Assembly: GCA_022225965.2 (NCBI GenBank)
Contig: JAKJXP020000074.1
Coordinates: 62,001-126,000, forward strand
DNA from: Diatrype stigma
Taxonomy: Eukaryota; Ascomycota; Sordariomycetes; Xylariales; Diatrypaceae
Direction of reading: 5' to 3'
DNA length: 64,000 bases
The notes below the pieces were generated by a model, which saw only the letters and a list, made by a program, of their open reading frames with translations, was not told the DNA's origin and did no database searches. Of the stretch, positions 21,618 through 33,382 are shown piece by piece; the first letter of the stretch is position 1; each line of letters opens with the position of its first letter. The position numbers and the translations under genes are program-made.

Positions 21618-22688
21618 TCAGGTGGCCTGGCGAGCCTGGTCAAACCTCCTATCCTTCTCTGCCTTGGACGGAAACCTGGCTTCAAGCATCTGCCTAGTCC
21701 CCACATCGACCGTAACTAGTAGTGTGTGGATGCGAATGGGGTACCATTCCTCGCCCTCGTACAGAGTAAGGTCAATTTCCAGAATCGTGTGCATATTGCT
21801 GATCACTTCCAGGTCTTTAGCTTCCCATCCTCCCCGCCTCTTCACTTGCTCTCTTGGGTCTCCATCTTCATCATCTTCATCTTCATCAGTGCTGTAGTAC
21901 TTTTCTTCCTCGTCAACGTATTCGTCGCTATCGCTCAAGTCCGGCGTGCCGAAAACACCATAGGTTCGGGCTTGGTTCGTCGGATCAATGATTTGAGAGA
22001 GCCAGCCACCTCGGCCAAACTTTGCCACAAGTTGGATAAGGGCGCCGGAAGACACCAGCCCTGTCGTCTTCCAGGCCGCGAGCTTCTCGTCTTCCGAGAG
22101 GGCATCGTAGCTCTCCCGCGACATCGGAGAAGAGGGCCCTCCGTCTGCGTCCTCCACCCTAAGCCGGCCGATGTTCACTAGGGTGGGTTTACACACAGTG
22201 AAGTTCCTCAGTCGCGGGAACCGACGGAACGGGACAGACTGTATCGGCGGCCTATCCAAGCCGGACGACGTATGGCCATCCGGGCAGTGGAAGAAGAGGG
22301 ACTCGATGTTCCCGCAAAGGCTCCGCGAGGGCATGCTGACCGGCTGCCCTGGCGTATGGTCCATGTACGTGATGTGGAGCTGGATGTTCGCCTCGAGGAC
22401 TGGCCGGGCCTCCTCGAATATTTGCTTACAGGTGAGGAGGAAGTCCCAGTCGATCTCGGCTGAGGACTCGGTTCCGCCGTAGTCGGCGGCCCATCGTATG
22501 AACGGCTTGGTCGGCCAGGTAAGGCACAGTCGCCATATATGCAGGCGCAGCTCAGCGGGCAGTCTGAGAAGTCGCGAGCCGCTATGGCAGTTGCTGTAAG
22601 ACCGCACAACCTGCTCAGACGGATCCGCATCCACGAGCTCTCCCACAGCGGGAGACTCGTCCGGACGACTGTCCGTTGCTGGATCCAT
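21618..22688 (-). CDS. F-box-like (2EXR-type) protein
   Basis: A single-exon ORF of 356 residues starts at ATG 22688. Residues 41-55 read RLLRLPAELRLHIWR, the L-LP-E-R--IW signature of fungal F-box-like/2EXR proteins. LLTCKQIFEEARPVLE (about 83-98) is the matching second helix pair. The middle carries IESLFFHCPDG. An acidic Asp/Glu run (about 255-285) and a C-terminal strand-rich part follow. These proteins form a large, fast-evolving family in filamentous ascomycetes with mostly unknown substrates. The gene converges on the F-box gene at 19618-21317, but the two are not obviously recent duplicates. Confidence 0.75.
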   Translation of the reverse strand: MDPATDSRPDESPAVGELVDADPSEQVVRSYSNCHSGSRLLRLPAELRLHIWRLCLTWPTKPFIRWAADYGGTESSAEIDWDFLLTCKQIFEEARPVLEANIQLHITYMDHTPGQPVSMPSRSLCGNIESLFFHCPDGHTSSGLDRPPIQSVPFRRFPRLRNFTVCKPTLVNIGRLRVEDADGGPSSPMSRESYDALSEDEKLAAWKTTGLVSSGALIQLVAKFGRGGWLSQIIDPTNQARTYGVFGTPDLSDSDEYVDEEEKYYSTDEDEDDEDGDPREQVKRRGGWEAKDLEVISNMHTILEIDLTLYEGEEWYPIRIHTLLVTVDVGTRQMLEARFPSKAEKDRRFDQARQAT

Positions 22689-23600
22689 AGCAGAGCAGAT
22701 TTACCACCAAGAAAGCACAATGAAGTGCCGTACACCTGAAAGGATCCAAGATTATGGAATTGGGGTGTGAAGGGTCGAGTGAAGCGGCAAAGCGTCAGTC
22801 TGGAAGTAGGTGCCTACCTAAATAAGTAAATAAACTGCAGAGGCAGAGAGGGACGTGGTTACCTTAGGTAAGTACTTAGATAGAAGAGACCCGCTCCGCT
22901 GCCATCGCAGCTGCCTTGGCAACTAAACCGAACTACGAAATAGTTAATCTAACTTATGTAGGCAGCTGCGAGGCACTACATAGGAGCATACTAGGTACTG
23001 TAGTCTAGCAAAACCTACATACAGGTACGTAGACCAAAAAGCGCCAGGGGCAGGGGTTGCTTTTAGGGGCAGATCGATTGCGAAGTTTGGGTTTCAAGGT
23101 CATCGCTCCACGTACTTATCATCACCACTTCGTGACTCAACAATGAACCCATCGAATCATTACATAGGTACATATTCAGCATCGGCTCCCGCCAATATTG
23201 GAAAGCTGGTCGCATACTTCGTAAGCTACCAAAGAGGTTAATACTGACTGGTCATGTCCCAGTTACACTATTGGCTTGTCGCTTGGCTTCGACATGCAAT
23301 TCTACTGCCCTCGAAACAGTTACCGAAGCAGAAAGCGTGAGGCTGAATTATTTGGTCGTTTCTGACAGCCAACCTTTAGAGCTGAACCGTTTGATCGAAG
23401 CCATGTGGCATTATATGTGGTCTTAGGTTTCAGCTCTAAGCCATTTCGTACCGGGCCCAATCCAAGGCCCCTTTCGTAGAGGGCCGCCAAAGTATTTATA
23501 TATATCCACTTCAGCTTGCTTGGATTTCCTCCTTCTTCTCGACTAACCACCTCAGCATATCTGATGTTCAGCATAGCTCGGGAGGCAATGAGCGGTCCTG
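22689..23600. promoter_or_regulatory. Divergent promoter region, F-box-like and HET genes
   Basis: 912 bp between two divergent start codons. The HET side carries a strong TATA-like box at 23493-23506. TACCTA/TAGGTA words cluster at 22808-22880 and 22970-23040. ORF 23320-23574 (-) looks random. Confidence 0.5.
23493..23506 (+). promoter_or_regulatory. TATA-like box of the HET gene
   Basis: TATTTATATATATC stands about 95 nt upstream of the HET start codon. It is the best TATA element beside a gene in the window, and a TATA promoter would suit an inducible rather than housekeeping gene. Function is inferred from sequence only. Confidence 0.45.
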
Positions 23601-23692
23601 ATGGCGCATATACTCTCTATTCTCTTATCTATCCTATTCTGGATCTACTTCGTTCTGATATACAAGGACCTACCTGCTCAACTCAAGCCTGA
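23564..23692 (+). promoter_or_regulatory. Upstream ORF overlapping the HET start codon
   Basis: An ATG at 23564 and a second in-frame ATG at 23588 open a 42-codon ORF. It ends at TGA 23690-23692, in a different frame from the HET protein that starts at 23601. If the mRNA starts near the TATA box, scanning ribosomes would meet both ATGs first. This could lower HET translation. Whether these bases lie in the mRNA is not known. Confidence 0.4.
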
Positions 23693-26600
23693 TATATATA
23701 AGGCTACCCTAGTGATCTTACTAACGGCACGTTACTTGGTGCTCTCCGGTTACGAAATACCGACTATTGCCTTCTGGATCCTCTTTGTCCTTATTTTGCC
23801 CACCGTGAGAACGAACTCCCGTGGCACCTGTTTCTTTATAGTGCTCATTATACAGGGCCTCGAGTTCAAGCCCGATGGTGTTAGCCTTCCAGGAATACAT
23901 CTCAGCCCTTACGTTTTCACCACGTTCTTCGTTATATGGCTACTTGTCCCCAGTTATGCGTATCCCGGGGGCGGCTTGGCGCTAGTCGTCGCAATGGCTG
24001 TTCTGCACAATCAAATGTATCCTTATAATCCTGGTTTTGACTGGGGATGGGCAGGTGCTTGGTGGTTTCTACAGCAGGCCCTAATATACGCTCTAGCACC
24101 GGCCATGCCATTCTTATGGTATCCCATGTGGGTGGCCATCACTATCGCTTTGGGCTTCGGGCTACATCCTGAGCAGTCCAGAACCCAGTTCATTCTGTGG
24201 GCTGGCTCGATTTTCGTGCTACGGTTCATGTTGTTCTTCATCTACATCTTTTATTACCTTGGGGCCGTCAGGGAGGATATGTTTCCCTTCAATCTATTCA
24301 GCCACAAGTGGAAGGGGAGTAGTCCTCAGTGGCGGCCGCTTAGCTCACGGAACCGGGATTCTTTGAACCAAACAACATTGTGTGAGCGATGTGACGAATT
24401 AACGAGAAACTCCAAACTTATCATGGGCTCTACGTCTTACTTCACTAGATTGGTCGAGTGGCACGAATTTGGGGACATGGCCGACTTCTGTGCTAAGTTT
24501 AGGAGGTCCCCATCCGTCTACGGCCCGACCGAGACCATATCATCATACCCTGAGCCATCCTGCGGCTTCTGTTGCCTCTTGTGGTGTTCAATAAGCTCAG
24601 GGCGCCAGAATACCATCATTGACAGCATCACAGCCAGTAATAATCACCCCACCGTAGAACCCGGTCCGTCAAGGCCTCAAAACCTAGACGCAGGGCTCAG
24701 AGTGAAGGTATGGGAGGAACGACCGTTATCGCTCTATACATATGCCCAGTTATTCTGGGGTGATGTGGTCGTCGGAGCCCGGCTCTTAATTCACAGGAAA
24801 GAACTCTTTGCGACTCGTAAGTGCCCTTCCCTGGTTATGATAGGTCGGCAGAGGACATGTCGCAAACAATAACGATAGCGTCAGTGACCACGCAACATGG
24901 CAATACCAACTCCCTTGAGCACTTCAAGCAAGCAAGGCAGTGGCTCCAAATGTGTCGTGATAATCATGATCCATGTAACGGTGTAGGAAACACAAAGCTG
25001 GAGTTTCCGACACGGCTCCTCCACGTGTGTGGTGGTAAATCCTGGAAGCCCGGCATTGGGCCAGAAACGATCAAGCTAATCCAGGCCAGCGAGCTGGGAT
25101 GTAAAGTCGAGTATCTCGCTTTCAGCCACTGCTGGGGTGACCCAAGCGAGATGAAGTTCAAGCTCCTAGCCAGCAATATTGACTTTTGCTATGAGGGAAT
25201 CGACTTCTCCGTCCTATCCCAGAACATGCAGGATGCCATCACCACCACTCTGAGCCTTGGCTTTTCCTACGTCTGGATAGATTCCCTGTGCATCATGCAG
25301 AGGGACGACTCCGAAGGCGCGAACCCTGAAGTATCGAGGGAGGATTGGATCAAGGAAGCAAAGAAGATGGGCGATGTATATGCTGGCGCAGTGTGCACTA
25401 TCGCCTCGACGGGGTCGTCGTCCAGCGGTGGCGGGTGCTTCCACGAGAGGAGCCGCACGAGCCTAAAGCCGTGTATCATCGGCGTCTCCTCGTCCACAGC
25501 GCTCTCCCCTGACTGGATATACGCGCGCCGGGATGACGTGTTCGACTTCGAGCGGAACGTCGACCTAGCACCGCTCAACTCCAGGGGCTGGGTCATGCAG
25601 GTGAGCATCTAGAATGCCATTTCGAAAAGGAAAACAAAATACTCTATGATATTATTTCAGAAGCTCCTATCTCAAACTAAACCATTCCGGTCTGAGGGTC
25701 CAAAGATTCCCACCGGGTGGTTCTGTTCGAAAGGGTATCCATAAGGTCCCGAGAATGCTTAGAACAATATACACTGACTCTAAAATACAACATAGGAGAG
25801 GCTACTCTCGCACCGCATCCTTCACTTCGGCGCTGAAACGATGTACTGGGAGTGCCGCTGCCGGTCCGCGTCAGAGCTCAACCCGCAGGGCTACACGTAC
25901 AAGCGGTACCCGGAAGACTTCAAAGACAACTACTCGCCCGATATGTCGGGCTACATCGCTACACGTGCCGACGTCGACCGCGCCGAACGTGAGGGTCGCG
26001 GGATCACCTGGGCTGGCGAGGAGAAAACACGCCGCCGCCCACCGCCTGTTATGATCGACCCCGATGCCGCCCCTGGAAGCCAGGCCGTGTGGCGGCATAA
26101 GCGCGGCTTCTGGAAGAACATCCTCAAAGCCGACGAGGCGCCCTGGTCCTGCGAGAACGATACGCGCCACGGCCACCGCGCCGGGTTTAGGGCTGCCTTC
26201 GAACGGCTGCGCGGAGAGGAACTGTTTGCGATGCGATCCAATGCTGACAACGACGACGACGACGACGCTGCACCAAACCTGGTCGGCAGGGATAGCTTCA
26301 GTCAGGTGTGGTACGAGGTCGTAGAGCCGTACTCACGTGGCAAGCTGACCGCGCCGACTGACAAGCTGATGGCTTTCAAGGGTATCGAAGACCAGATTTC
26401 CAACGCGACCAAGTTCACTTACCTATGGGGTCTCTGGAAGGAGCGATTGCTGACGGGTCTGCTATGGCACGCCATTGAGGGCCCGGGAAGGCGCCTTCTG
26501 GATGAACAGGGCTTTCCTGTGGCGCCCACGTGGTCGTGGGCATCTATCGATGGTGTCGTTTCACTTGATCTCGTTCCCGAAAACTCGCTTCGGGACATCG

Positions 26601-27103
26601 AACGGAAGGAAACGCTCGTGACCATCGCGGAGGCCGGTCATCCAGGAACCAAGTCTGCTCCGCAAGACGCCACCGTGACGCTACGCGGCCCTTTGCTCCC
26701 CATCCCAGCGCCAACTTCTTCTGACGGGATCGCATGGTACATTGACATCGGCGGACAGACCGGCCGCCACGTCTCGGCCAGGATATTCCCCGACATTGCC
26801 ACACCCGATATCGATATCTGCCGGATGACGGGCCTGGCATGTCTGTCCTTCTTTATTCTGGACCGAGAGAAGAAGGAAACGGCGATACGATACTCTAAAG
26901 AAGATATTCAGGGGTTGGTGTTGCGGTTCGTCGGCCGCCGAAGTCACGGACAAGGAGAAGGCGGCGCGCAGGATGTCTACGAGCGGGTTGGGTACTTCAC
27001 CACAAGTTACATCACGAACTCGCGCGGCTCTGGCAGGGCGCGCCAGATGCTGAAAAAGGCAGAAGTGAAGACTTTGTGTCTTACGGGTTGGTCGGGCGTG
27101 TGA
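23601..27103 (+). CDS. HET-domain protein with multi-pass membrane N-terminus
   Basis: Three exons: 23601-24816, about 24885-25600 and 25796-27103. Intron 1 has donor GTAAGT; its acceptor is ambiguous (24884, 24878 or 24851, all in frame). Intron 2 is 195 nt, phase 0. The predicted protein is about 1079 residues. Residues 1-225 are strongly hydrophobic, with about seven to nine membrane segments, starting MAHILSILLSILFWIYFV. A Cys-rich leader typical of HET proteins follows (LCERCDEL about 265, then CGFCCLLWC about 325). The HET domain spans about 480-660: YLAFSHCWG, VWIDSLCIMQRD, then DVYAGAVCTIAS and RGWVMQERLLSHRILHF. The second junction restores that last motif exactly. HET proteins trigger incompatibility and cell death when partners of unlike genotype fuse. 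A membrane-anchored HET could sense or execute at a membrane; that is inference. Confidence 0.85.
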
Positions 27104-30100
27104 GTCGTCGTCAGTAGATCGCATACCCAACAAGATGCATACGGCATTACTAAGTCAGCTTTACATCACATGACGGAGGCCTATGGTGTACTCGATATAT
27201 AAATCACCACAAGACAATTATGCTTGGATATTCTCTTAAGAACGTGGCTGTTTCACGTCCGAGGCTGGCCTGGTTGACTAAAAGGGGGTTGACATATAAG
27301 GCTGCTTGCTATAGCGAAATCGGGGGTCGCTATATGATCGACGCAAGACAGCCAGCCACCAAGCGGTTATCTAGCATGGAAGTATGCATTGCATTGCTAC
27401 CCAAATGCCGTATGAGTGCTAGGATGTGTAACGTGGCAACCCGTCAGACAACGGTCGCTTGTGCGGAGGAGGGATTGCGTTGCGTTGCATCCATCCATTC
27501 ATGCCACCAACAGCGCAAGAACTGCTCCAACGTGTCGTCCGTCTATCGCGTGCGGAAAGCACAGCCAGAAGTCAGTACATTCCCTTTTCTGTTCTGTTTG
27601 AACGCTCTTTTGAAAGTCTCTGGCTACTCGCAGATTGAATTGGAAATTTGCCTGAACTTGATTTGGCCCTGGAGCTATCAGTCCAGCTTCTTGACTGACA
27701 ATGAGGGGCATTGAAACCGGAAGCTCCCAGACTCGGTAGGTGAAGGTCCCATCGGGACAGCGCGAAACAGCCCTGGTTATGATTAATAGTCCTCTAAAGT
27801 GCTACAAAGGTCTATAAGTAATACATTTTCTAGGTTTGCATTATTACCACTCACAGGTGGAATCCTCTCTCTATGATTTTCTTTATTTTCTTAACTCAGC
27901 TACCCAAAGATATTAAATACAACTCTAAACGACCTATTGGATGGGGCTGGCGGTGCCTTTCTACCCGGGTGGCCTCCTATTAGTTGGATGCACATGTCAT
28001 GCCAGGATCTCTGCGGAGAATCGTTCCGGGGCCAACTATCTCCTCGGGAGTTCACGGAAGGGTATACCTACCTTACCTAACTACCGGTTAGTCAACGTGA
28101 CCGATTCTGCTTCACACTAACAACATCTGAAGCTCAACGATCTAGGAGAAAGTCTTCATACCATGCTTCTCATAGCAAACCTGAGAGTTATGGCGAGGGG
28201 GAATCATAAGCCACAAACAAAGGGGTGAATCAAATTCATACATTGACTGGAACCGATTGTGGAAATATTTATTCCATCCAACAATTAATGTTCGTTCAAC
28301 TGAAGCAGTCGATAGCTAAGTACAGTTGTTGTAGTCCTATCTTGGCAGCTTTTGCGAGCGATTACTTGTGATCATCTAATCATTTCTCTACGCGCAGACA
28401 GCTCTTTTGATAGCCCATTTCGATGTTGTTCCCTAGCCATGGAGCGCATATATTATGATATTCTATAGCTGGGCATCAAGAATCACACGCGCAAATACAG
28501 GGTCTGTTTCTTCATGGCTCGACACGTCACTACAAGCCTGATCCCTGCCTGTTTCACTGATCGCACCTCACAGAAGTAGGTGTTTAGGTGCCACCTTGCG
28601 AGGGGTCCCCAGAATTGGTCCTGTAAGCTTTATTGAGTCAACCAGATCCCGGATGATGGATTCCCATCAAGCTGGGATGTCCTTTGCTGTAGATCTTCCA
28701 TGCTAGATTTTCGGTCCATATGCTTATATGCCAGAGGTAGATAGAAATACCACGAGAACTGACACTTCGAACACTATGTAGGACTACATATCGGCTTTCT
28801 CAGTACTTGGTATAAGCACATACAGGGAAACGTTCTTTCCTCCCCTTCAAACCCCAGAGAGAAGGCCACAAATTTCGTTGCCAAAGCGCTAAAAGAGGTT
28901 TTTATAAGCTGAAGATAAATCGATATATTGAGATTTATGTTTCTAGGTACGATACGCATGATTTCATCATTGTACGCGGACTTAGAGACTATGTCAATTC
29001 AGGAGGCCATGTTATGAAATGTGAAAAGAAACATCATGGCCAGATATTGTACATGTTACTGTAATGTTGCTCATCCTCATGCACCAGTGACAGAAGACAT
29101 ACTTGATCTTTCAAGTCGGCGTGTATCAACATCACTTCATACCCATATTATCACCAACTGCCAAGTTTCAAGAACCCGCATACATCAACTGTATACTATT
29201 AATATGCTGTATGTTATACGAAATGCCTTACTCCATGTCCAAACCACTGCAAAGGCTTGCGATGTACAATACCTATCCCCCATGATCCGGCTTATCTAAT
29301 CCATCGGTTTTAGTGGGCTCCATCTACAAGGCTGTAACCCGAATAAACCGGCACGGAACCGTAACGGGCGATAATGAGGGAAGTATAGAGCTGGACGGGC
29401 CAATCAGAAGATGAGCACATTCCTTAGCTGCAACAGCTAGTAGCTCGACTAAACGAAACAGTGGAACTCCTAGAAATGGAGCTAAGCGATGCAAGAAAAA
29501 GCAGAGAACCTTCCCCAGGAATGTAACGCAATGCCGCAATGCCTCTCTCATGCTATTCGACTGCTGGGTATTCTCTAGTTGGCCCCTGCTCTTTCCCGCC
29601 TAGCTCTTCCCGAGCTCCCCCCCAGCTCGTCCCAGCTCGTCCCAGCTCTGCTGGCCGTCCGTCATGTGCAGGTGGTACCTATCACTGGCATGTACTATCA
29701 GGATGCATTGGTAAAGACCTCGCGAATGCGCTTGTTGTCGAAGGGGTAAGAAGATGTGATTAGGTATTCCCTTACCTGAGAATATGCCACTCTGCCACTA
29801 CCTACTATACATCATCATCCACCAAAAGACACCACCGCTTAGTTCAACGATCAGGTACTTAGACTATACGCGTCATCTCGAAAGATATAAGTAATCACTA
29901 ACTGTGGACTGCACGTGTATAATCTAGCTATGTAGCATAGCAGCCTTAGCATAGCAACCTTAGCAGCTTCGAACATCTGACGTTGAGAATATTGATGGCA
30001 ACTGGGCGCCTTTGCTGAAACCGGTACTACCTTCCTAACTTCTTACCCATCATGCGTCATTGGTAGGGGCTGGATGGAAAGCCAGCTTGTATATACTCAG

Positions 30101-32073
30101 TATCAAGGACACAACGTCATCTGAGTACAAAATTGCTCTTCAAGTTTCAACCCAACCATGCCTACATGCACCGTGATGCACGTCTACACATGTATGTGCC
30201 TACCTGCGCTCACCAATCTATCCAGGCAGGTAGCAGGTAGGGAGGCAGATGTCCACGGCCAGGTGCGACAGTCCTGTATAGCCTAAGGTCGAGCCTTGTA
30301 TAGGAGAAGCAGTGAAGGATATATTGTATTATTGGCAGATTGGTAGGTAGGCAGGCAGGCAGGCACACACCAGACATACCTAGGTATATCTCTCATTAAT
30401 GATGTTGAGGATGTTAAAGAGATCATGTTTAAATACACCTGCAACCTCGAGACCAAGTGCAACCAGACTACATAGTACCTAGCAATCGCACCTGCTAAGT
30501 ACATAACTACCTTCTACCTAACATCATCGGTAGGTGACCAAACGCCCACCATTCGATGGAGGGAGGCTAAGCAGGTACATACATACTTACGCAGGAGCGT
30601 AGCAGGTAGTTATGTACTATAGCAGGCAACTAAAAGGCAGCTAAAAGGCACCACCATCACCTTATCCCACTTTCCTTGGCACCTCTTCCTCTCTGTCCTC
30701 TCAGACCTTAAACACGCCAGTTTCTCATGTCAAAATCAATTACTTCCAAGTGACCGACCACCAGCCCTCTTCTCCCATCACCAACCCTCTTCCACACACC
30801 CCCCATCCCACCCGTTCTCACCTTTCCGTCATCGCGCACCCCATCTTCTCTCTTCTCCCCCCTCTTCCCTCTCCGCTATACACCAAAAGACCCTCGGAAA
30901 TATTTCCAAGCCGTCTTTCCCCACCACCACCGCTACCACCACTACTACCACCACCACTACCACCACTTGTCGTTAAGCACCGCCCAGCGCCTTATCGGAC
31001 TACCCACCCCAGGAATAATCTTCACCATCAACACATTGACCACGTTTTGCTCCAACCTAGGACCCTTGAAACCCCCAGCCCGCCGAACGACGATCCCTGA
31101 CTGCTCGTGGGCCACCAAGCACAAGCACCAAGCACCAAGCCTAAGTTAGACGCCAGACGCCAGAGTCCAGAATCCAGAAGCTGGAAAGCCAGAGCCAAGA
31201 GCCAAGGAAAAGGAAAAGAAGAAACCGACTAACTACGTACGTAGAGGCTAGTTAATTAACAGCAACAAGCAAGCGATCACTCTGCCCACACCACCCCCGC
31301 TGCCAATCAATACCATTTACAGGTGCACAATACAAAACCAGCCGCACCAGCAGCACCAGCAGCAGCTCTTGCGATTTACCTTGCAGTCACCCAGTGGTCC
31401 AATTACATAGTAAGTCAGCAGTTCCTACCGGTGATTCAGTTATTACCTACGTACCGAATACGTGCCCGTGCAAAAACGTGCCCCGCCAGCCTGCCCGCCC
31501 GCCATTCTATCCCGGCCACTCACTGTTTTCCACCCTTCCTCACCCGTTTCTCATTGTTTCCACTTTGGTGTTGCTTCTATTTTCAACCACCACATGCCGA
31601 TATCGTGCAGATGCAGTAGTAGTATCTTGGACGAGATAAGATTCGTTTGCAGAACTGCAATCGCCCCCCGCCTTACTTCACGTTCGCACGTTCACACTTC
31701 CGTTCGAACCCTCCCTAGCCTCGCATGAGAACTCCGTCACCCCTTCAGCCCTCCGCACCTCCCTACCTTCTCACTCAGCTCCCCCACGACAAGCTTATTA
31801 AAGCTAACATAGCCCTTGACGCAAGAAGCCATTACCACCACCACACAGTCATCAGAAGGGCCTCATTGGTCACCATATAAGCACCAGCCAGCCCCTTCTG
31901 ACCTCGCGACTCAATTGTAAACGACACCAGATCTGTCGCTTTGCGCCGCATCCTGTCTCGGATAGGACTTATCGTTGCAAGAAGCCTCCTTCTATCCAGC
32001 TTAGGGTAGACCATAATCACCGGATTACCTATATCCTCCTTTGTACAGTTTACTTGGCACTCGAGTATTCGAC
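27104..32073. other. Gene-poor stretch, 5 kb
   Basis: No recognisable gene is seen. The largest ORF is 27220-27714 (+, 164 codons, ten Cys, no known domain), listed separately. Other ORFs are short and match nothing I know. 30340-30370 holds a TAGG/CAGG run. From about 30700 to 32070 the plus strand becomes pyrimidine-rich (many CCACCA and CTCTTC runs), as in long fungal 5' UTRs, so it may be leader of the KH gene. I found no tRNA or 5S rRNA signature. Confidence 0.55.
27220..27714 (+). CDS. Doubtful small ORF, 164 codons
   Basis: An ATG-started ORF follows a TATA-like word (ATATATAAATC) about 20 nt upstream. The protein has ten cysteines, no signal peptide and no domain that I recognise. 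Codon use is not biased like that of the neighbouring genes. It could be a small lineage-specific gene, a relic or chance; I lean to chance. Confidence 0.2.
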   Translation: MLGYSLKNVAVSRPRLAWLTKRGLTYKAACYSEIGGRYMIDARQPATKRLSSMEVCIALLPKCRMSARMCNVATRQTTVACAEEGLRCVASIHSCHQQRKNCSNVSSVYRVRKAQPEVSTFPFLFCLNALLKVSGYSQIELEICLNLIWPWSYQSSFLTDNEGH

Positions 32074-33382
32074 ATGTCTGTCCCTCAAGATAACATTTCG
32101 GCGAACGGCGTCGACCCCTTACAGATTGACCTCCTCAAGATTGACGACAATGAACCTCGTTATGGACCAGATGGCGAGCCCGCCCCTAAGACTGATGAGG
32201 AATACGCTACGGCGCAATTGACACTTCGAGCCATTGTCTCGTCCAAGGAGGCCGGTGTAATCATTGGCAAGGGGGGTAAGAATGTCGCGGACTTGCGCGA
32301 CGAAACAGGAGTCAAGGCGGGCGTGAGCAAGGTAGTGCAGGGTGTACACGATCGCGTCTTGACCATCACTGGTGGTTGTGATCCTGTTTCCAGAGCATAT
32401 GCTATTGTAGCCCGTGCGCTGCTAGAAGGGGCGCCTTCGGTTGGAATGGGAGGTGTCATCCAAAACAATGGCACGCACCGTAAGACACCATTTCCCCAAC
32501 TTGTATAGTTCCATGTTGCTAATATGCAACGCTTTCCCTTAGCCATCAAACTTCTCATCTCACACAACCAGATGGGTACCATTATTGGCAAACAGGGACT
32601 CAAGATCAAACATATCCAGGATGTTTCTGGAGTACGCATGGTTGCGCAGAAGGAGATGCTACCTCAATCGACCGAGCGGATTGTCGAAGTCCAGGGAACA
32701 CCCGAAGGCATCCAGCGGGCCATTTGGGAGATCTCAAAATGCTTGGTAGATGACTGGCAGCGAGGAACGGGCACAGTGCTGTATAATCCTGTCGTTCGTA
32801 CAGCGCCGGGTGGTGCGGGACCCGTCAGCGGCGGTCCCGGCGGGGCTGGTTATGGCTCATTCGGTAGAGGCGAGTTTATGCCAGCCCCGCGCGTGATGCG
32901 AACAGGAAACGGTGCCGATTTTAGCAACGGTGGTGGGCGCCCGTACAACCGTCGTTCGGACTCGGATGCGGCCAACCGTGGGCCGCCGACGCACGACGAA
33001 AATGGCGAGGAGATTCAGACGCAGAACATCAGCATTCCCGCTGACATGGTTGGCTGCATCATTGGACGTGCTGGAAGCAAGATTAGCGAAATCCGCAAAT
33101 CCTCTGGAGCCCGCATTTCTATCGCCAAGGTACGTTGTAATACAGCATCTAGATAGCAAGGACCGGTGGATTCACCTACTACTTGCCCCACAAGCATAGT
33201 GTTCCTTATGATCGATACCCTTACTGATCTGCGATAACATATAGGCACCCCATGACGAGACAGGCGAGAGGATGTTTACCATCATGGGCACGGCGAAGGC
33301 CAACGAGTCAGCGCTATTTCTGCTTTACGAGAATCTCGAGGCCGAGAAGATGCGCCGTAGCCAAGCGCAGTCACCCGAGTAG
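32074..33382 (+). CDS. RNA-binding protein with three KH domains (Pbp2/Rnc1-like)
   Basis: Three exons: 32074-32479, 32543-33129 and 33245-33382, with introns of 63 nt (phase 1) and 115 nt (phase 0). The predicted protein is 376 residues, starting MSVPQDN; a TTG-started extension to 32041 was ignored. Each KH domain shows its GXXG loop: GKGG at 65-68, GKQG at 151-154 and GRAG at about 310-313. The pattern IIG-GXXG followed by I---SG is clear in each. KH3 crosses the second intron, and joining to APHDETGERMFTIMG completes it. A Gly/Pro/Arg-rich linker separates KH2 and KH3. Three KH domains in this spacing match the PCBP/hnRNP-K type, including fission yeast Rnc1 and budding yeast Pbp2. These bind C- or U-rich mRNA to control stability or translation. 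Targets here are unknown. Confidence 0.88.
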
